A stretch of 64,000 bases of DNA, from NCBI RefSeq assembly GCF_963422545.1, contig NZ_OY730230.1:248001-312000 (forward strand), in the 5' to 3' direction. The translations under genes and the position numbers were made by a program. This DNA comes from an uncultured Flavobacterium sp. GTDB lineage: Bacteria > Bacteroidota > Bacteroidia > Flavobacteriales > Flavobacteriaceae. Shown one piece after another: positions 46,496 to 53,549 of the stretch (position 1 is its first letter; every line of letters begins with the position of its first letter). Below the pieces are notes generated by a model, which saw only the letters and a list, made by a program, of their open reading frames with translations, had not been told where the DNA came from and made no database searches.

Positions 46496-48973
46496 GATCC
46501 TCTTACCATTGGAGGTTCAGTAAACGGTGGCAGCACCACCTGTTGGGGAAGCCCAAGTACGGAACTGACTTTAATCGGACATACAGGAACCGTAGTCAAA
46601 TGGCAATCCGCCGTCAGTCCATTTTTAAGCTGGAGTGACATTGCTAACACCACAGCGAGTTATACATCAGGAAATTTAACCCAGACCACACAGTTTAGAG
46701 CGGTAGTTAAAAACGGCAACTGTGCAGAAGTGAACTCCAATAGTACAACCGTGATAGTAGATTTAATATCAAAACCAATATTAAATAATTTGATTCAGCC
46801 ATCGTGTTCAGATGCTAATGGTAGTTTTAATATTTCAAATTATAATGCTTTATACTCATACGAAGTAATTCCATCAAATGGTGTAAGTATAGTTGGAGAT
46901 AAAGTAACTGCGTCAGTAGGTAGTTATATTGTAATAGCGAAATCGGGATTATGCAGTTCATTATCATCAGAAGTCATTGTGCTAAATAATTATGTATGCC
47001 CAAAACCCGAAAATAGAACCATTGTATCAACAGGAGGAATAGTTTTCGCAAACATTACATCGAATGATATTGTGAATGGAGTTCCAGTAGTATTAGGAGC
47101 AACAGGAAATGCGAGCGTTGCAGTATCTGGAACATGGCCAACAGGAATTACATTAGATCCAGCAACCGGAAAAGTAACTGTGGATGCTGGAACAGTACCT
47201 GGGACTTATAATATCGTTTATGAATTGTGTGATAAATTGACTCCGCAGGCTTGTGCAACAGTTTCAAATGAAATTAAAGTATTATCAATTGTAGAACCAA
47301 TTGCTGAAAACGGTACTATCACATCTACAGGTGGAATAGTTTTCGCAAACATTGCATCGAACGATATTGTAAATGGGATGTCTGTAGTATTAGGAGCAAC
47401 AGGAAACGCGAGTGTTGCAGTATCAGGAATATGGCCAACAGGAATTACATTAGATCCAGCAACCGGAAAAGTAACTATAGACGCAGGAATGGCACCTGGT
47501 ACTTATAATGTAGTTTATGAATTGTGTGATAAATTGATTCCACAGACTTGTGCAACAGTTTCGAATGAAATTAAAGTATTATCAATTGTAGAACCAATTG
47601 CTGAAAACGGTACTATCGCATCTACAGGAGGAATAGTTTTTGCAAACATTACATCTAACGATATTGTCAATGGAATGCCTGCAGTATTAGGAGCAACAGG
47701 AAATGCGAGCGTTGCAGTATTTGGAACATGGCCAACAGGAATTACATTAGATCCAACAACCGGAAAAGTAACTGTAGATGCAGGAACAGCACCAGGAACT
47801 TATAATGTAGTTTATGAATTGTGTGATAAATTGACTCCGCAGACTTGTGCAACAGTTTCGAATGAAATCGTAGTAACTTGTAACTCAACAGCAAATATTT
47901 CAGGTATCATTAAAAATTTACAGAATAATACTGTATTGGCTAATGTTCCTGTGACTTTAATTCCGCAAAATAAAACGACAGGTCCTATTTTATTGCAGCT
48001 AACAAAAAGCGACGGATCTTATAGTTTTGCAGGAATAATTCCAGGAGATTATTTGGTACAGGTTCAGGATGCAAATTTAAATAGTGTTCATCAATTATAT
48101 CCTGTAAATGGAAGTTTACGTTTTACAACAATACAAAGTTGTGGTTTTCAAAAATTTGATTTTGAATATGATTTGTCAGCATTACCGGTATTAGGGGATT
48201 ATATTTGGTATGATTTGAATAATAATGGAATTCAAGATGAATGGTATGATGCTAATAATGATGGGGTTGTTACCAAGAATATTCCAGACGCAAACGGATC
48301 TATTGATTATAGTCAATGGGAGTGGATTGATTTTAATGGTGATGGCAGTTGCAGAGGCCCACTTAACGCCGGAGAGTTAAATATGGCAGGATTTGGAAAC
48401 GCAAAGAGCCCAAATATTATAATAACGGGTCCAAATGGATATTTAAAAAACACAATAATTGGAATTCAAGGATACTGGAGAGATAGACCAGGGACTTCAA
48501 ACCCTTGGGGAGAATATAGTATAAAATTGCAAATGGATTCAAACCTTGAGGTACAATCTCAAGCAATTGGCGGTACTGGTTTGGTAAAGATTATTCCAAG
48601 TAACACTCTAAAGGGAATTTCTCCAAAAACAAATAAAGCACAAAGTTTTATGGTTTGCGGTGCTACTGCCCAAAGCATAAAAACGGTTACTCTGAGCCCA
48701 ACAGAAAGAGTTCATTTGGATTTAGATTTTGGAATCAGTTGTTCGCTTTTTGCAGATTTAATAGCTACCAATGATACAGTAGATCCAGTTGATGGAATAC
48801 ATGGCGTAAAAGGGTTCTTGAATGTACTATCTAATGATACTTTCAACGGATTGCCTATAAACCCCGCAGATGTTATATTAACAGTTGTACCGAATGTAAA
48901 TTTCACGTCAAATTCAAATGGGACTTTGGATGTTTTACCAAACACTCCAGGAGGAACTTATACTTTAACGTAA
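44369..48973 (+). CDS. Adhesin fragment 2: repeat arrays and Cna-B-like region (no proper start)
   Basis: The frame is the same as that of fragment 1 and is open from 44204; the only start-like codon early on is a TTG inside a repeat at 44369, so independent translation is doubtful. It contains ten 75-aa repeats (from repeat 3), a linker (LTIGGSVNGGSTTCWGSPST), three 99-aa repeats with STGGIVFANITSNDIVNG, a Cna-B/SdrD-like region (DYIWYDLNNNGIQDEWYDAN) and another domain with NDTVDPVDGIHGVKGFLNVL. It stops at TAA 48971-48973. Confidence 0.6.
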   Translation: MATSTPLISGTHYFASQTISGCESAGRLDVTANVNITATPTGNATQNFCMASTVGDLSATGSAINWYAASSGGSPLANSTPLVNGTHYFASQTISGCESAGRLDVTANVNITATPTGNATQNFCMASTVGDLSATGSAINWYAASSGGSPLANSTPLVNGTHYFASQTISGCESAGRLDVTANVNITATPTGNATQNFCMASTVGDLSATGSAINWYAASSGGSPLANSTPLVNGTHYFASQTISGCESAGRLDVTANVNITAAPTGNATQNFCMASTVGDLSATGSAINWYAASSGGSPLATSTPLVNGTHYFASQTISGCESAGRLDVTANVNITAAPTGNATQNFCAASTIGDLSATGSSINWYVASSGGSPLATSTPLVNGTHYFASQTISGCESASRLDVTANVNITAAPTGNATQNFCAASTIGDLSATGSTINWYAASSGGSPLATSTPLISGTHYFASQTISGCESASRLDVTANVNITAAPTGNATQNFCAASTVGDLSATGSAINWYTASSGGSPLATSTPLVNGTHYFASQTISGCESVSRLDVTANVNITATPTGNAAQNFCAASTIGDLSATGSAINWYVASSGGSRLAMSTPLVNGTHYFASQTVSGCESANRFDVTVTINITAAPTGNATQNFCAASIIGDLSATGSAINWYAASSGGSPLTTSTPLISGTHYFASQTVSGCESANRLDVTATIDPLTIGGSVNGGSTTCWGSPSTELTLIGHTGTVVKWQSAVSPFLSWSDIANTTASYTSGNLTQTTQFRAVVKNGNCAEVNSNSTTVIVDLISKPILNNLIQPSCSDANGSFNISNYNALYSYEVIPSNGVSIVGDKVTASVGSYIVIAKSGLCSSLSSEVIVLNNYVCPKPENRTIVSTGGIVFANITSNDIVNGVPVVLGATGNASVAVSGTWPTGITLDPATGKVTVDAGTVPGTYNIVYELCDKLTPQACATVSNEIKVLSIVEPIAENGTITSTGGIVFANIASNDIVNGMSVVLGATGNASVAVSGIWPTGITLDPATGKVTIDAGMAPGTYNVVYELCDKLIPQTCATVSNEIKVLSIVEPIAENGTIASTGGIVFANITSNDIVNGMPAVLGATGNASVAVFGTWPTGITLDPTTGKVTVDAGTAPGTYNVVYELCDKLTPQTCATVSNEIVVTCNSTANISGIIKNLQNNTVLANVPVTLIPQNKTTGPILLQLTKSDGSYSFAGIIPGDYLVQVQDANLNSVHQLYPVNGSLRFTTIQSCGFQKFDFEYDLSALPVLGDYIWYDLNNNGIQDEWYDANNDGVVTKNIPDANGSIDYSQWEWIDFNGDGSCRGPLNAGELNMAGFGNAKSPNIIITGPNGYLKNTIIGIQGYWRDRPGTSNPWGEYSIKLQMDSNLEVQSQAIGGTGLVKIIPSNTLKGISPKTNKAQSFMVCGATAQSIKTVTLSPTERVHLDLDFGISCSLFADLIATNDTVDPVDGIHGVKGFLNVLSNDTFNGLPINPADVILTVVPNVNFTSNSNGTLDVLPNTPGGTYTLT
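47009..47875 (+). repeat. Three tandem 297-bp repeats in the adhesin gene
   Basis: Units start at 47009, 47306 and 47603, exactly 297 bp apart (99 aa). Shared segments are STGGIVFANI, SNDIVNG, LGATGNASVAV, WPTGITLDPATGKVT and YELCDKLTPQTCATVSNEI. They resemble cadherin/Ig-like surface repeats. Confidence 0.9.
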
Positions 48974-49132
48974 ACTATTTGTGAAAAAGCAAATCCTTCC
49001 AATTGTAGTACAGCTTCAGTAACTGTATTTGTAGCAAGACCAAGTATTGCATTAGTTAAAACAGCTCATTTTAATGACGAAAACGGAAATGGTTCTGCGC
49101 AAGCAGGAGAGACCATTACGTATAATTTTGCG

Positions 49133-49717
49133 GTGACTAATACCGGAAATGTTGCCTTGAATAAGGTATCAATAACAGATCCGCTAAAAGGAATTATTAT
49201 GACAGGAGGTTCGATAGATTTAGCAGTTGGACAAGAAGATACTACTTCATTTTCAGGTGTTTATTCTATTTTGCAATCTGATATTAATTCGGGAAGTATA
49301 TCAAATCAGGCTGAAGTATCAGGAACAAGTACAAACGGAGTTTTAGTAAAAGACAAATCAGATTATGGCAGTGTGGCTAACGATAATCCGACGGTATTGT
49401 CAATTTCGGGATGTGTTATAAAAATATTCAATGCTATTTCTATGAATGGGGATAAAATGAATGAACTATTTTATATTCAAGGATTAGAATGTTATCCTGA
49501 CAATGTAGTTGAAATTTATAATCGTTGGGGAGTTTTAGTGTACCAAGGTGATCATTATGACAATATTAATGTTGTATTTAAAGGATTCTCTGAGGGTCGT
49601 ACAACGGTTAAGGATTCTGATAAATTACCAGAGGGAACTTATTATTATATTTTAAAGTATAAAGATAGTGAGTCTAATGCTCATCAGCAGGCTGGATATT
49701 TATTTCTCACTAAATAA
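49133..49717 (+). CDS. Adhesin fragment 3: C-terminal T9SS type B sorting domain (no proper start)
   Basis: Same frame as the preceding fragments, open from 48974; the GTG at 49133 is the first start-like codon. The first half belongs to a DUF11-like repeat (ALVKTAHFNDENGNGSAQAG upstream of the GTG, then VALNKVSITDPLKGIIMTGG). The last ~85 residues are the gliding-motility-associated C-terminal domain: IFNAISMNGDKMNELFYIQG, VVEIYNRWGVLVYQGDHYDN, LPEGTYYYILKYKDSESNAH, AGYLFLTK. This domain directs secretion by the type IX system with help from PorP/SprF-type proteins. A separate protein without signal peptide would not be secreted. Confidence 0.65.
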   Translation: MTNTGNVALNKVSITDPLKGIIMTGGSIDLAVGQEDTTSFSGVYSILQSDINSGSISNQAEVSGTSTNGVLVKDKSDYGSVANDNPTVLSISGCVIKIFNAISMNGDKMNELFYIQGLECYPDNVVEIYNRWGVLVYQGDHYDNINVVFKGFSEGRTTVKDSDKLPEGTYYYILKYKDSESNAHQQAGYLFLTK

Positions 49718-49777
49718 TTAGTAAAAGCAAATTGAAGTTGTTTGTTTTTTTATTAAATCATCTTAAAAGTAAAATAA

Positions 49778-50683
49778 ATGAGAAAATTGGTTCTGATTTT
49801 TATGTTTTTTTCTGTTGTGGGTTTTGCACAACAAGATGCTCAATTTACACAATATATGTACAACACGATAAATATCAATCCGGCATATGCGGGATCACGA
49901 GGAGCTCTGAGTATTTTTGGGTTATATCGTACACAATGGGTTGGACTTGACGGAGCACCAGAAACAAGTAGCTTTTCTGTAAATACACCTATAAACAATA
50001 GTAATTTAGGAATAGGTCTTTCGCTGATAAATGATAAAATAGGTCCTACTAATGAAAGTACTTTTTCTGTTGATCTTTCCTATACTATACAAACATCGGC
50101 AGATTTTAAACTTTCATTTGGTCTTAAAGCTACCGGAGATTTATTTAATCTTGATGTTAATAAATTAAACCCTGCTGATCAGGGTGACCCACAATTTCAG
50201 AATTTTGATAACGTCTTTAAACCCAATATTGGAGCCGGAATCTATTGGCATTCCAGCAAAGCCTATTTAGGTTTATCGGTTCCAAACTTTATCGAAACCA
50301 ATCGTTACAATGATAATGATGTTGCTATATACAAGAACAAAATTAATTATTATTTTATGGCGGGTTATGTATTTGATTTGGGTTCTGACGTAAAATTCAA
50401 ACCAGCAACACTTTTAAAAATGGTCGAGGGAGCTCCATTACAGGCAGATGTTTCGGCAAACTTTATGTTTATCGATAAACTTGTCGTTGGAGTAGCTTAC
50501 AGATGGAGCGCTGCAGTAAGTTCTATGGTAGGATTTCAGATTAGTAACGCACTATATATGGGGTATGGTTATGATTGGGAAACCACTAACTTGAATAAAT
50601 ATAATTCTGGTTCGCATGAAATATTCCTGCGCTATGAATTATTCAAAAACAATGGTAAAACGACAACTCCTCATTTCTTTTAG
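49778..50683 (+). CDS. PorP/SprF-family type IX secretion outer-membrane protein (301 aa)
   Basis: Signal peptide RKLVLIFMFFSVVGFAQQ, then the family opening DAQFTQYMYNTININPAYAG and SRGALSIFGLYRTQWVGLDG, followed by an outer-membrane beta-barrel pattern (NLGIGLSLINDKIGPTNEST, YMGYGYDWETTNLNKYNSGS) ending in an aromatic-rich C-terminus. Members such as SprF are needed for surface delivery of the adhesin encoded just upstream, through interaction with its type B C-terminal domain. The gene lies 60 bp after the adhesin frame and is intact, although its presumed client is interrupted. Confidence 0.92.
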   Translation: MRKLVLIFMFFSVVGFAQQDAQFTQYMYNTININPAYAGSRGALSIFGLYRTQWVGLDGAPETSSFSVNTPINNSNLGIGLSLINDKIGPTNESTFSVDLSYTIQTSADFKLSFGLKATGDLFNLDVNKLNPADQGDPQFQNFDNVFKPNIGAGIYWHSSKAYLGLSVPNFIETNRYNDNDVAIYKNKINYYFMAGYVFDLGSDVKFKPATLLKMVEGAPLQADVSANFMFIDKLVVGVAYRWSAAVSSMVGFQISNALYMGYGYDWETTNLNKYNSGSHEIFLRYELFKNNGKTTTPHFF

Positions 50684-50747
50684 TGTAATATGAATTTAAT
50701 ACTTTTATAAGTTATAAGAGTTAAGATATAATAGCATAGTTTCAGTA

Positions 50748-50805
50748 AGACAGTAGCAATTGAGTTGGCCCAAGATAAATTAGAGTAAATTCAATTGCCC
50801 TGTCT
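50748..50805. repeat. Imperfect inverted repeat after the porP/sprF-like gene
   Basis: AGACAGTAGCAATTGA (50748-50763) pairs with TCAATTGCCCTGTCT (50791-50805) apart from a small bulge. It lies 64 bp after the stop of the PorP/SprF gene and could help end that transcript. Confidence 0.45.
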
Positions 50806-50817
50806 GTTACAGAAACA

Positions 50818-50955
50818 ATGATCAATTGTACTGATTTTTCAAAAAAAGATTTTGATGTAATACTACAAATAAATTCGAAATCCAGAATTATGGAAATGCA
50901 ATATATTACTATGTACATTTTGGATCATGTGAGGAAAAATATTTATCATTTATAA
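50818..50955 (+). CDS. Possible small ORF (45 aa), doubtful
   Basis: An ATG at 50818 opens 45 codons (MINCTDFSKKDFDVILQINS ... HVRKNIYHL). It has no family likeness that I can name. It includes a 23-nt stretch (50842-50864) also found at 40229-40251, so it may be a remnant of a duplicated segment rather than a gene. No clear ribosome binding site or promoter is visible. Confidence 0.2.
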   Translation: MINCTDFSKKDFDVILQINSKSRIMEMQYITMYILDHVRKNIYHL

Positions 50956-50994
50956 AATCATAATGATAAAATTGTCTAAAAGAAAGAATAAATA

Positions 50995-51037
50995 AAAACG
51001 AGTTAGAATATTGATTATAAATATTCTAACTCGTTTT
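50995..51037. terminator. Bidirectional terminator between porP/sprF-like gene and mnmE
   Basis: Perfect 18-bp arms (AAAACGAGTTAGAATATT at 50995-51012; complement at 51020-51037) around a 7-nt loop, with A-rich and T-rich flanks on the two sides. It lies 26 bp from the mnmE stop and serves both convergent transcripts. Confidence 0.85.
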
Positions 51038-51062
51038 GTTATTCTTGTTTTGAGTTGTTTTG

Positions 51063-52463
51063 CTACTTCCCAATACAAAAGTTAGCAAAAATATTCCCAA
51101 GTAATTCATCATTAGAAACCTGACCTGTAATAAGCCCGAATTGATACAAAGCTTCACGAATATCAAGAGCAATTAAGTCGCTGGAAAGATTTGTTTCAAG
51201 ACCAAACTTCACTTTTTGAATCTCATCTAAAGCTTTAAGTAAAGAATCGTAATGCCTTGTGTTTGTTACAATAGTTTCATTGTTACGAAGAGCACCGGTA
51301 TTTACAAAAGAAAGTAATTCATTCTTTAAATCGTCAACACCAATTTTCTCTTTAGCTGAAATCAATAAAAGTTTTGCATTTAAATTCTCAAGCTTAGTTG
51401 TGATGTTTGAAACTTCGTCGGCAGACAATATATCTCTTTTATTCACAATAATTATTAAAGGTTTTAGCGGATATTTATTCTTGATTTGTTCAATTTCAGA
51501 AACAAACTCAGAACTTGAAACCTGAAACTTTAAACCGTCAAACAAATAAATCACAACCTGAGCCTGATCTATTTTTTCGAAAGTTTTTTTGATTCCGATA
51601 CTTTCTACAACATCTTTAGTTTCGCGGATTCCTGCCGTATCAATAAATCTGAAACCGATTCCGCCAATCACCAATTCGTCTTCGATAGTATCACGAGTTG
51701 TTCCTGCAATGTCTGAAACAATAGCACGTTCTTCGTTTAATAAAGCATTTAGCAAAGTCGATTTCCCAACGTTTGGTTCTCCAACAATTGCGACCGGAAT
51801 TCCGTTTTTAATAACATTTCCTACGGCAAACGAATCGATTAAACGTTTTAAAACGAATTCAATTCGATTCAATAGTTCATAAAATTGAGTTCTATCAGCA
51901 AATTCTACATCTTCTTCTGCAAAATCTAATTCGAGTTCAATTAACGAAGCAAAATTTAAAAGCTCTTCACGCAATTTTGCAATTTCATTACTAAAACCAC
52001 CACGCATTTGTTGCATAGCGATTTGGTGTGAAGCTTCGTTGTCTGACGAAATTAAGTCAGCAACGGCTTCTGCCTGTGATAAATCTAGTTTTCCGTTTAG
52101 GAAAGCTCTAAGCGTAAATTCACCCGCATCAGCCATTCGACAGCCTTTTCTCAATAATAACTGAATAATTTGCTGTTGGATATAAGTAGATCCGTGGCAT
52201 GAGATTTCGATTGTATTTTCGCCCGTATAAGAATTTGGTCCTTTAAAAACCGAAACCAAAACTTCATCAAGTGTTTTTGAATCATCAACAATATGACCTA
52301 AATGCAAAGTATGAGTTTTTTGCTTGGTTAAGTCTTTATTTTTGATGGATTTAAAAACCGAATTTCCGATAGTAATAGCATCAGAACCTGAAATACGAAT
52401 AATAGCAATAGCTCCGGCTCCGGACGGAGTAGCCAATGCAACTATAGAATCTTGATTTATCAT
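51063..52463 (-). CDS. mnmE: tRNA modification GTPase MnmE (466 aa)
   Basis: N-terminal tetrahydrofolate-binding domain (MINQDSIVALATPSGAGAIA, SYTGENTIEISCHGSTYIQQ), helical domain, inserted G domain with P-loop GEPNVGKSTLLNALL, DTAGIRET and NKRD, and the C-terminal CIGK motif with the reactive Cys. With MnmG it modifies the wobble uridine of certain tRNAs. I start at the ATG at 52463 because homologues begin MINQDSIVALATP-like; an ATG eight codons upstream lies inside the promoter. A TACCTTTG box ends only a few bases before this ATG. Confidence 0.95.
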   Translation of the reverse strand: MINQDSIVALATPSGAGAIAIIRISGSDAITIGNSVFKSIKNKDLTKQKTHTLHLGHIVDDSKTLDEVLVSVFKGPNSYTGENTIEISCHGSTYIQQQIIQLLLRKGCRMADAGEFTLRAFLNGKLDLSQAEAVADLISSDNEASHQIAMQQMRGGFSNEIAKLREELLNFASLIELELDFAEEDVEFADRTQFYELLNRIEFVLKRLIDSFAVGNVIKNGIPVAIVGEPNVGKSTLLNALLNEERAIVSDIAGTTRDTIEDELVIGGIGFRFIDTAGIRETKDVVESIGIKKTFEKIDQAQVVIYLFDGLKFQVSSSEFVSEIEQIKNKYPLKPLIIIVNKRDILSADEVSNITTKLENLNAKLLLISAKEKIGVDDLKNELLSFVNTGALRNNETIVTNTRHYDSLLKALDEIQKVKFGLETNLSSDLIALDIREALYQFGLITGQVSNDELLGNIFANFCIGK

Positions 52464-52467
52464 GTTG

Positions 52468-52475
52468 CAAAGGTA
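52468..52475 (-). promoter_or_regulatory. -7 promoter box of mnmE (near-leaderless)
   Basis: On the minus strand TACCTTTG matches the Bacteroidota -7 consensus TAnnTTTG, followed by CAAC and the start codon ATG. A TTG about 20 nt upstream could be the -33 element. The transcript would have a leader of only a few bases. The same arrangement, TAACTTTG-CAAC-ATG, precedes the FrnE-like gene. Confidence 0.6.
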
Positions 52476-52589
52476 TAAAAAAGCCATAAAGATAACAACC
52501 TGAACTCAAGCTCAAAATGAGATTTTTAGTTGTTATTAATTTTTAGTTTTAAGAAACTATTAAATGTTAAAATACTGATAATTATCAGG

Positions 52590-52618
52590 TTGTTTTGTTT
52601 GTAGAATGATTAAATTTG
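52590..52618 (+). promoter_or_regulatory. Promoter of the universal stress protein gene
   Basis: TAAATTTG at 52611-52618 matches the -7 consensus TAnnTTTG exactly. A TTG at 52590-52592 stands 18 nt upstream as a partial -33 element. The leader would be about 20 nt. Confidence 0.5.
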
Positions 52619-52646
52619 AAGAAACAAACCTCTAATCTCAAAGAAA

Positions 52647-53480
52647 ATGAAAAAGATATTATTTCCAACAGATTTTTCCGAAGCGGCAACAAATGCTTTT
52701 GTTCATGCTTTAGAATTTGCCAAAATCGTTAATGCAGAACTTATTTTGTTGCATACTTTTGAGATTCCTGTTTACGACAGTCAGTTTTTTCCTGAAAATT
52801 ATGCTTCAATATATAGTTCAATCGAATTAGCAAAATTCGAAATGTTTAAGGATGAAATTCCAAAACTGAGAGCTATCGCTGCCGCGCGTAAATTAGACGA
52901 TATTGCGATAAAACATCGCTTAATGGATGGGGACTTAATTTTTAATTTAAAAAATGCAATTGAAGAAGATAAGATTGATTTTGTGATTATGGGAACTTCA
53001 GGGGTTTCAGACTGGACAAAATTTTTTACGGGATCAAACACAAGTTCTGTGATTTCAGGAGTTAAAGTGCCTGTTTTATGTGTTCCGGCTGATGCAAAAT
53101 TCAAGAAAATTAAAACAATTGCTTTTACAACCCGTTATCGTGAAAAAGATAAAGAAGAGCTAAGGAAAGTATTAGTAATTGCAAGAAAAATGAATGCAAA
53201 AGTAAAAAGCTTATATGTTAGGACTTCAAATTCAGATGTTTCGGATGCAACAATTAAAGAATGGGAATATGAATTTGCAGATGATAATGTCGAATTTCTA
53301 GTATTGCCAAGTGATGAAGTCAAAGATACCATTCTTGATTTTATACTTTATAAAGACATTGATGTGTTGACCACTATAACTCATAAAAAGTCTTTCTTTG
53401 AGAGTATTTTCGATTCTAGTTTTACGAAGAAAATTACCAAAGAGGTTTCAATACCAGTTTTGGTAATGCACGAAACCTAA
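52647..53480 (+). CDS. Universal stress protein, two UspA domains (277 aa)
   Basis: Two tandem Usp folds. The first starts KKILFPTDFSEAATNAFVHA and contains DFVIMGTSGVSDWTKFFTGS followed by VISGVKVPVLCVPADAKF, the usual nucleotide-binding G-2x-G-9x-G region. The second starts KKIKTIAFTTRYREKDKEEL and is degenerate, with no clear ATP-binding glycines (TITHKKSFFESIFDSSFTKK), ending VSIPVLVMHE. Tandem Usp proteins of this size are common in Flavobacteria and respond to starvation or stress. It is monocistronic with its own promoter. Confidence 0.9.
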   Translation: MKKILFPTDFSEAATNAFVHALEFAKIVNAELILLHTFEIPVYDSQFFPENYASIYSSIELAKFEMFKDEIPKLRAIAAARKLDDIAIKHRLMDGDLIFNLKNAIEEDKIDFVIMGTSGVSDWTKFFTGSNTSSVISGVKVPVLCVPADAKFKKIKTIAFTTRYREKDKEELRKVLVIARKMNAKVKSLYVRTSNSDVSDATIKEWEYEFADDNVEFLVLPSDEVKDTILDFILYKDIDVLTTITHKKSFFESIFDSSFTKKITKEVSIPVLVMHET

Positions 53481-53549
53481 AATCCAGTTACTTTTGATAG
53501 TAAATTTGTATGTGTAAAACCTATATTTGTATTTCATTAAATTTTAAGA

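Larger units (their letters stand above)
41297..49717 (+). pseudogene. Giant T9SS-secreted repeat adhesin, one frame broken by two nonsense codons
   Basis: From the ATG at 41297 to the TAA at 49717 a single frame of about 2,800 codons is kept with no frameshift, but TGA at 44201-44203 and TAA at 48971-48973 interrupt it. The first stop replaces TCA, as the sister repeats show (ISGCES); the second stands where Tyr would be expected (TYTLT-stop-TICEK). Together the parts form: signal peptide, Ig-like adhesin modules, 12 tandem 75-aa repeats, 3 repeats of 99 aa, a Cna-B-like region, a DUF11-type region and a gliding-motility-associated type B T9SS C-terminal domain. A PorP/SprF gene follows, the usual partner of SprB-like adhesins. 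Without suppression, the first product has a signal peptide but no sorting domain. Confidence 0.75.

Noticed and set aside
44404..46653. Series of minus-strand open frames of 67-74 codons repeated every 225 bp
   Set aside because: They are shadows of the tandem repeat on the opposite strand; their periodicity simply follows the 75-aa plus-strand repeat.
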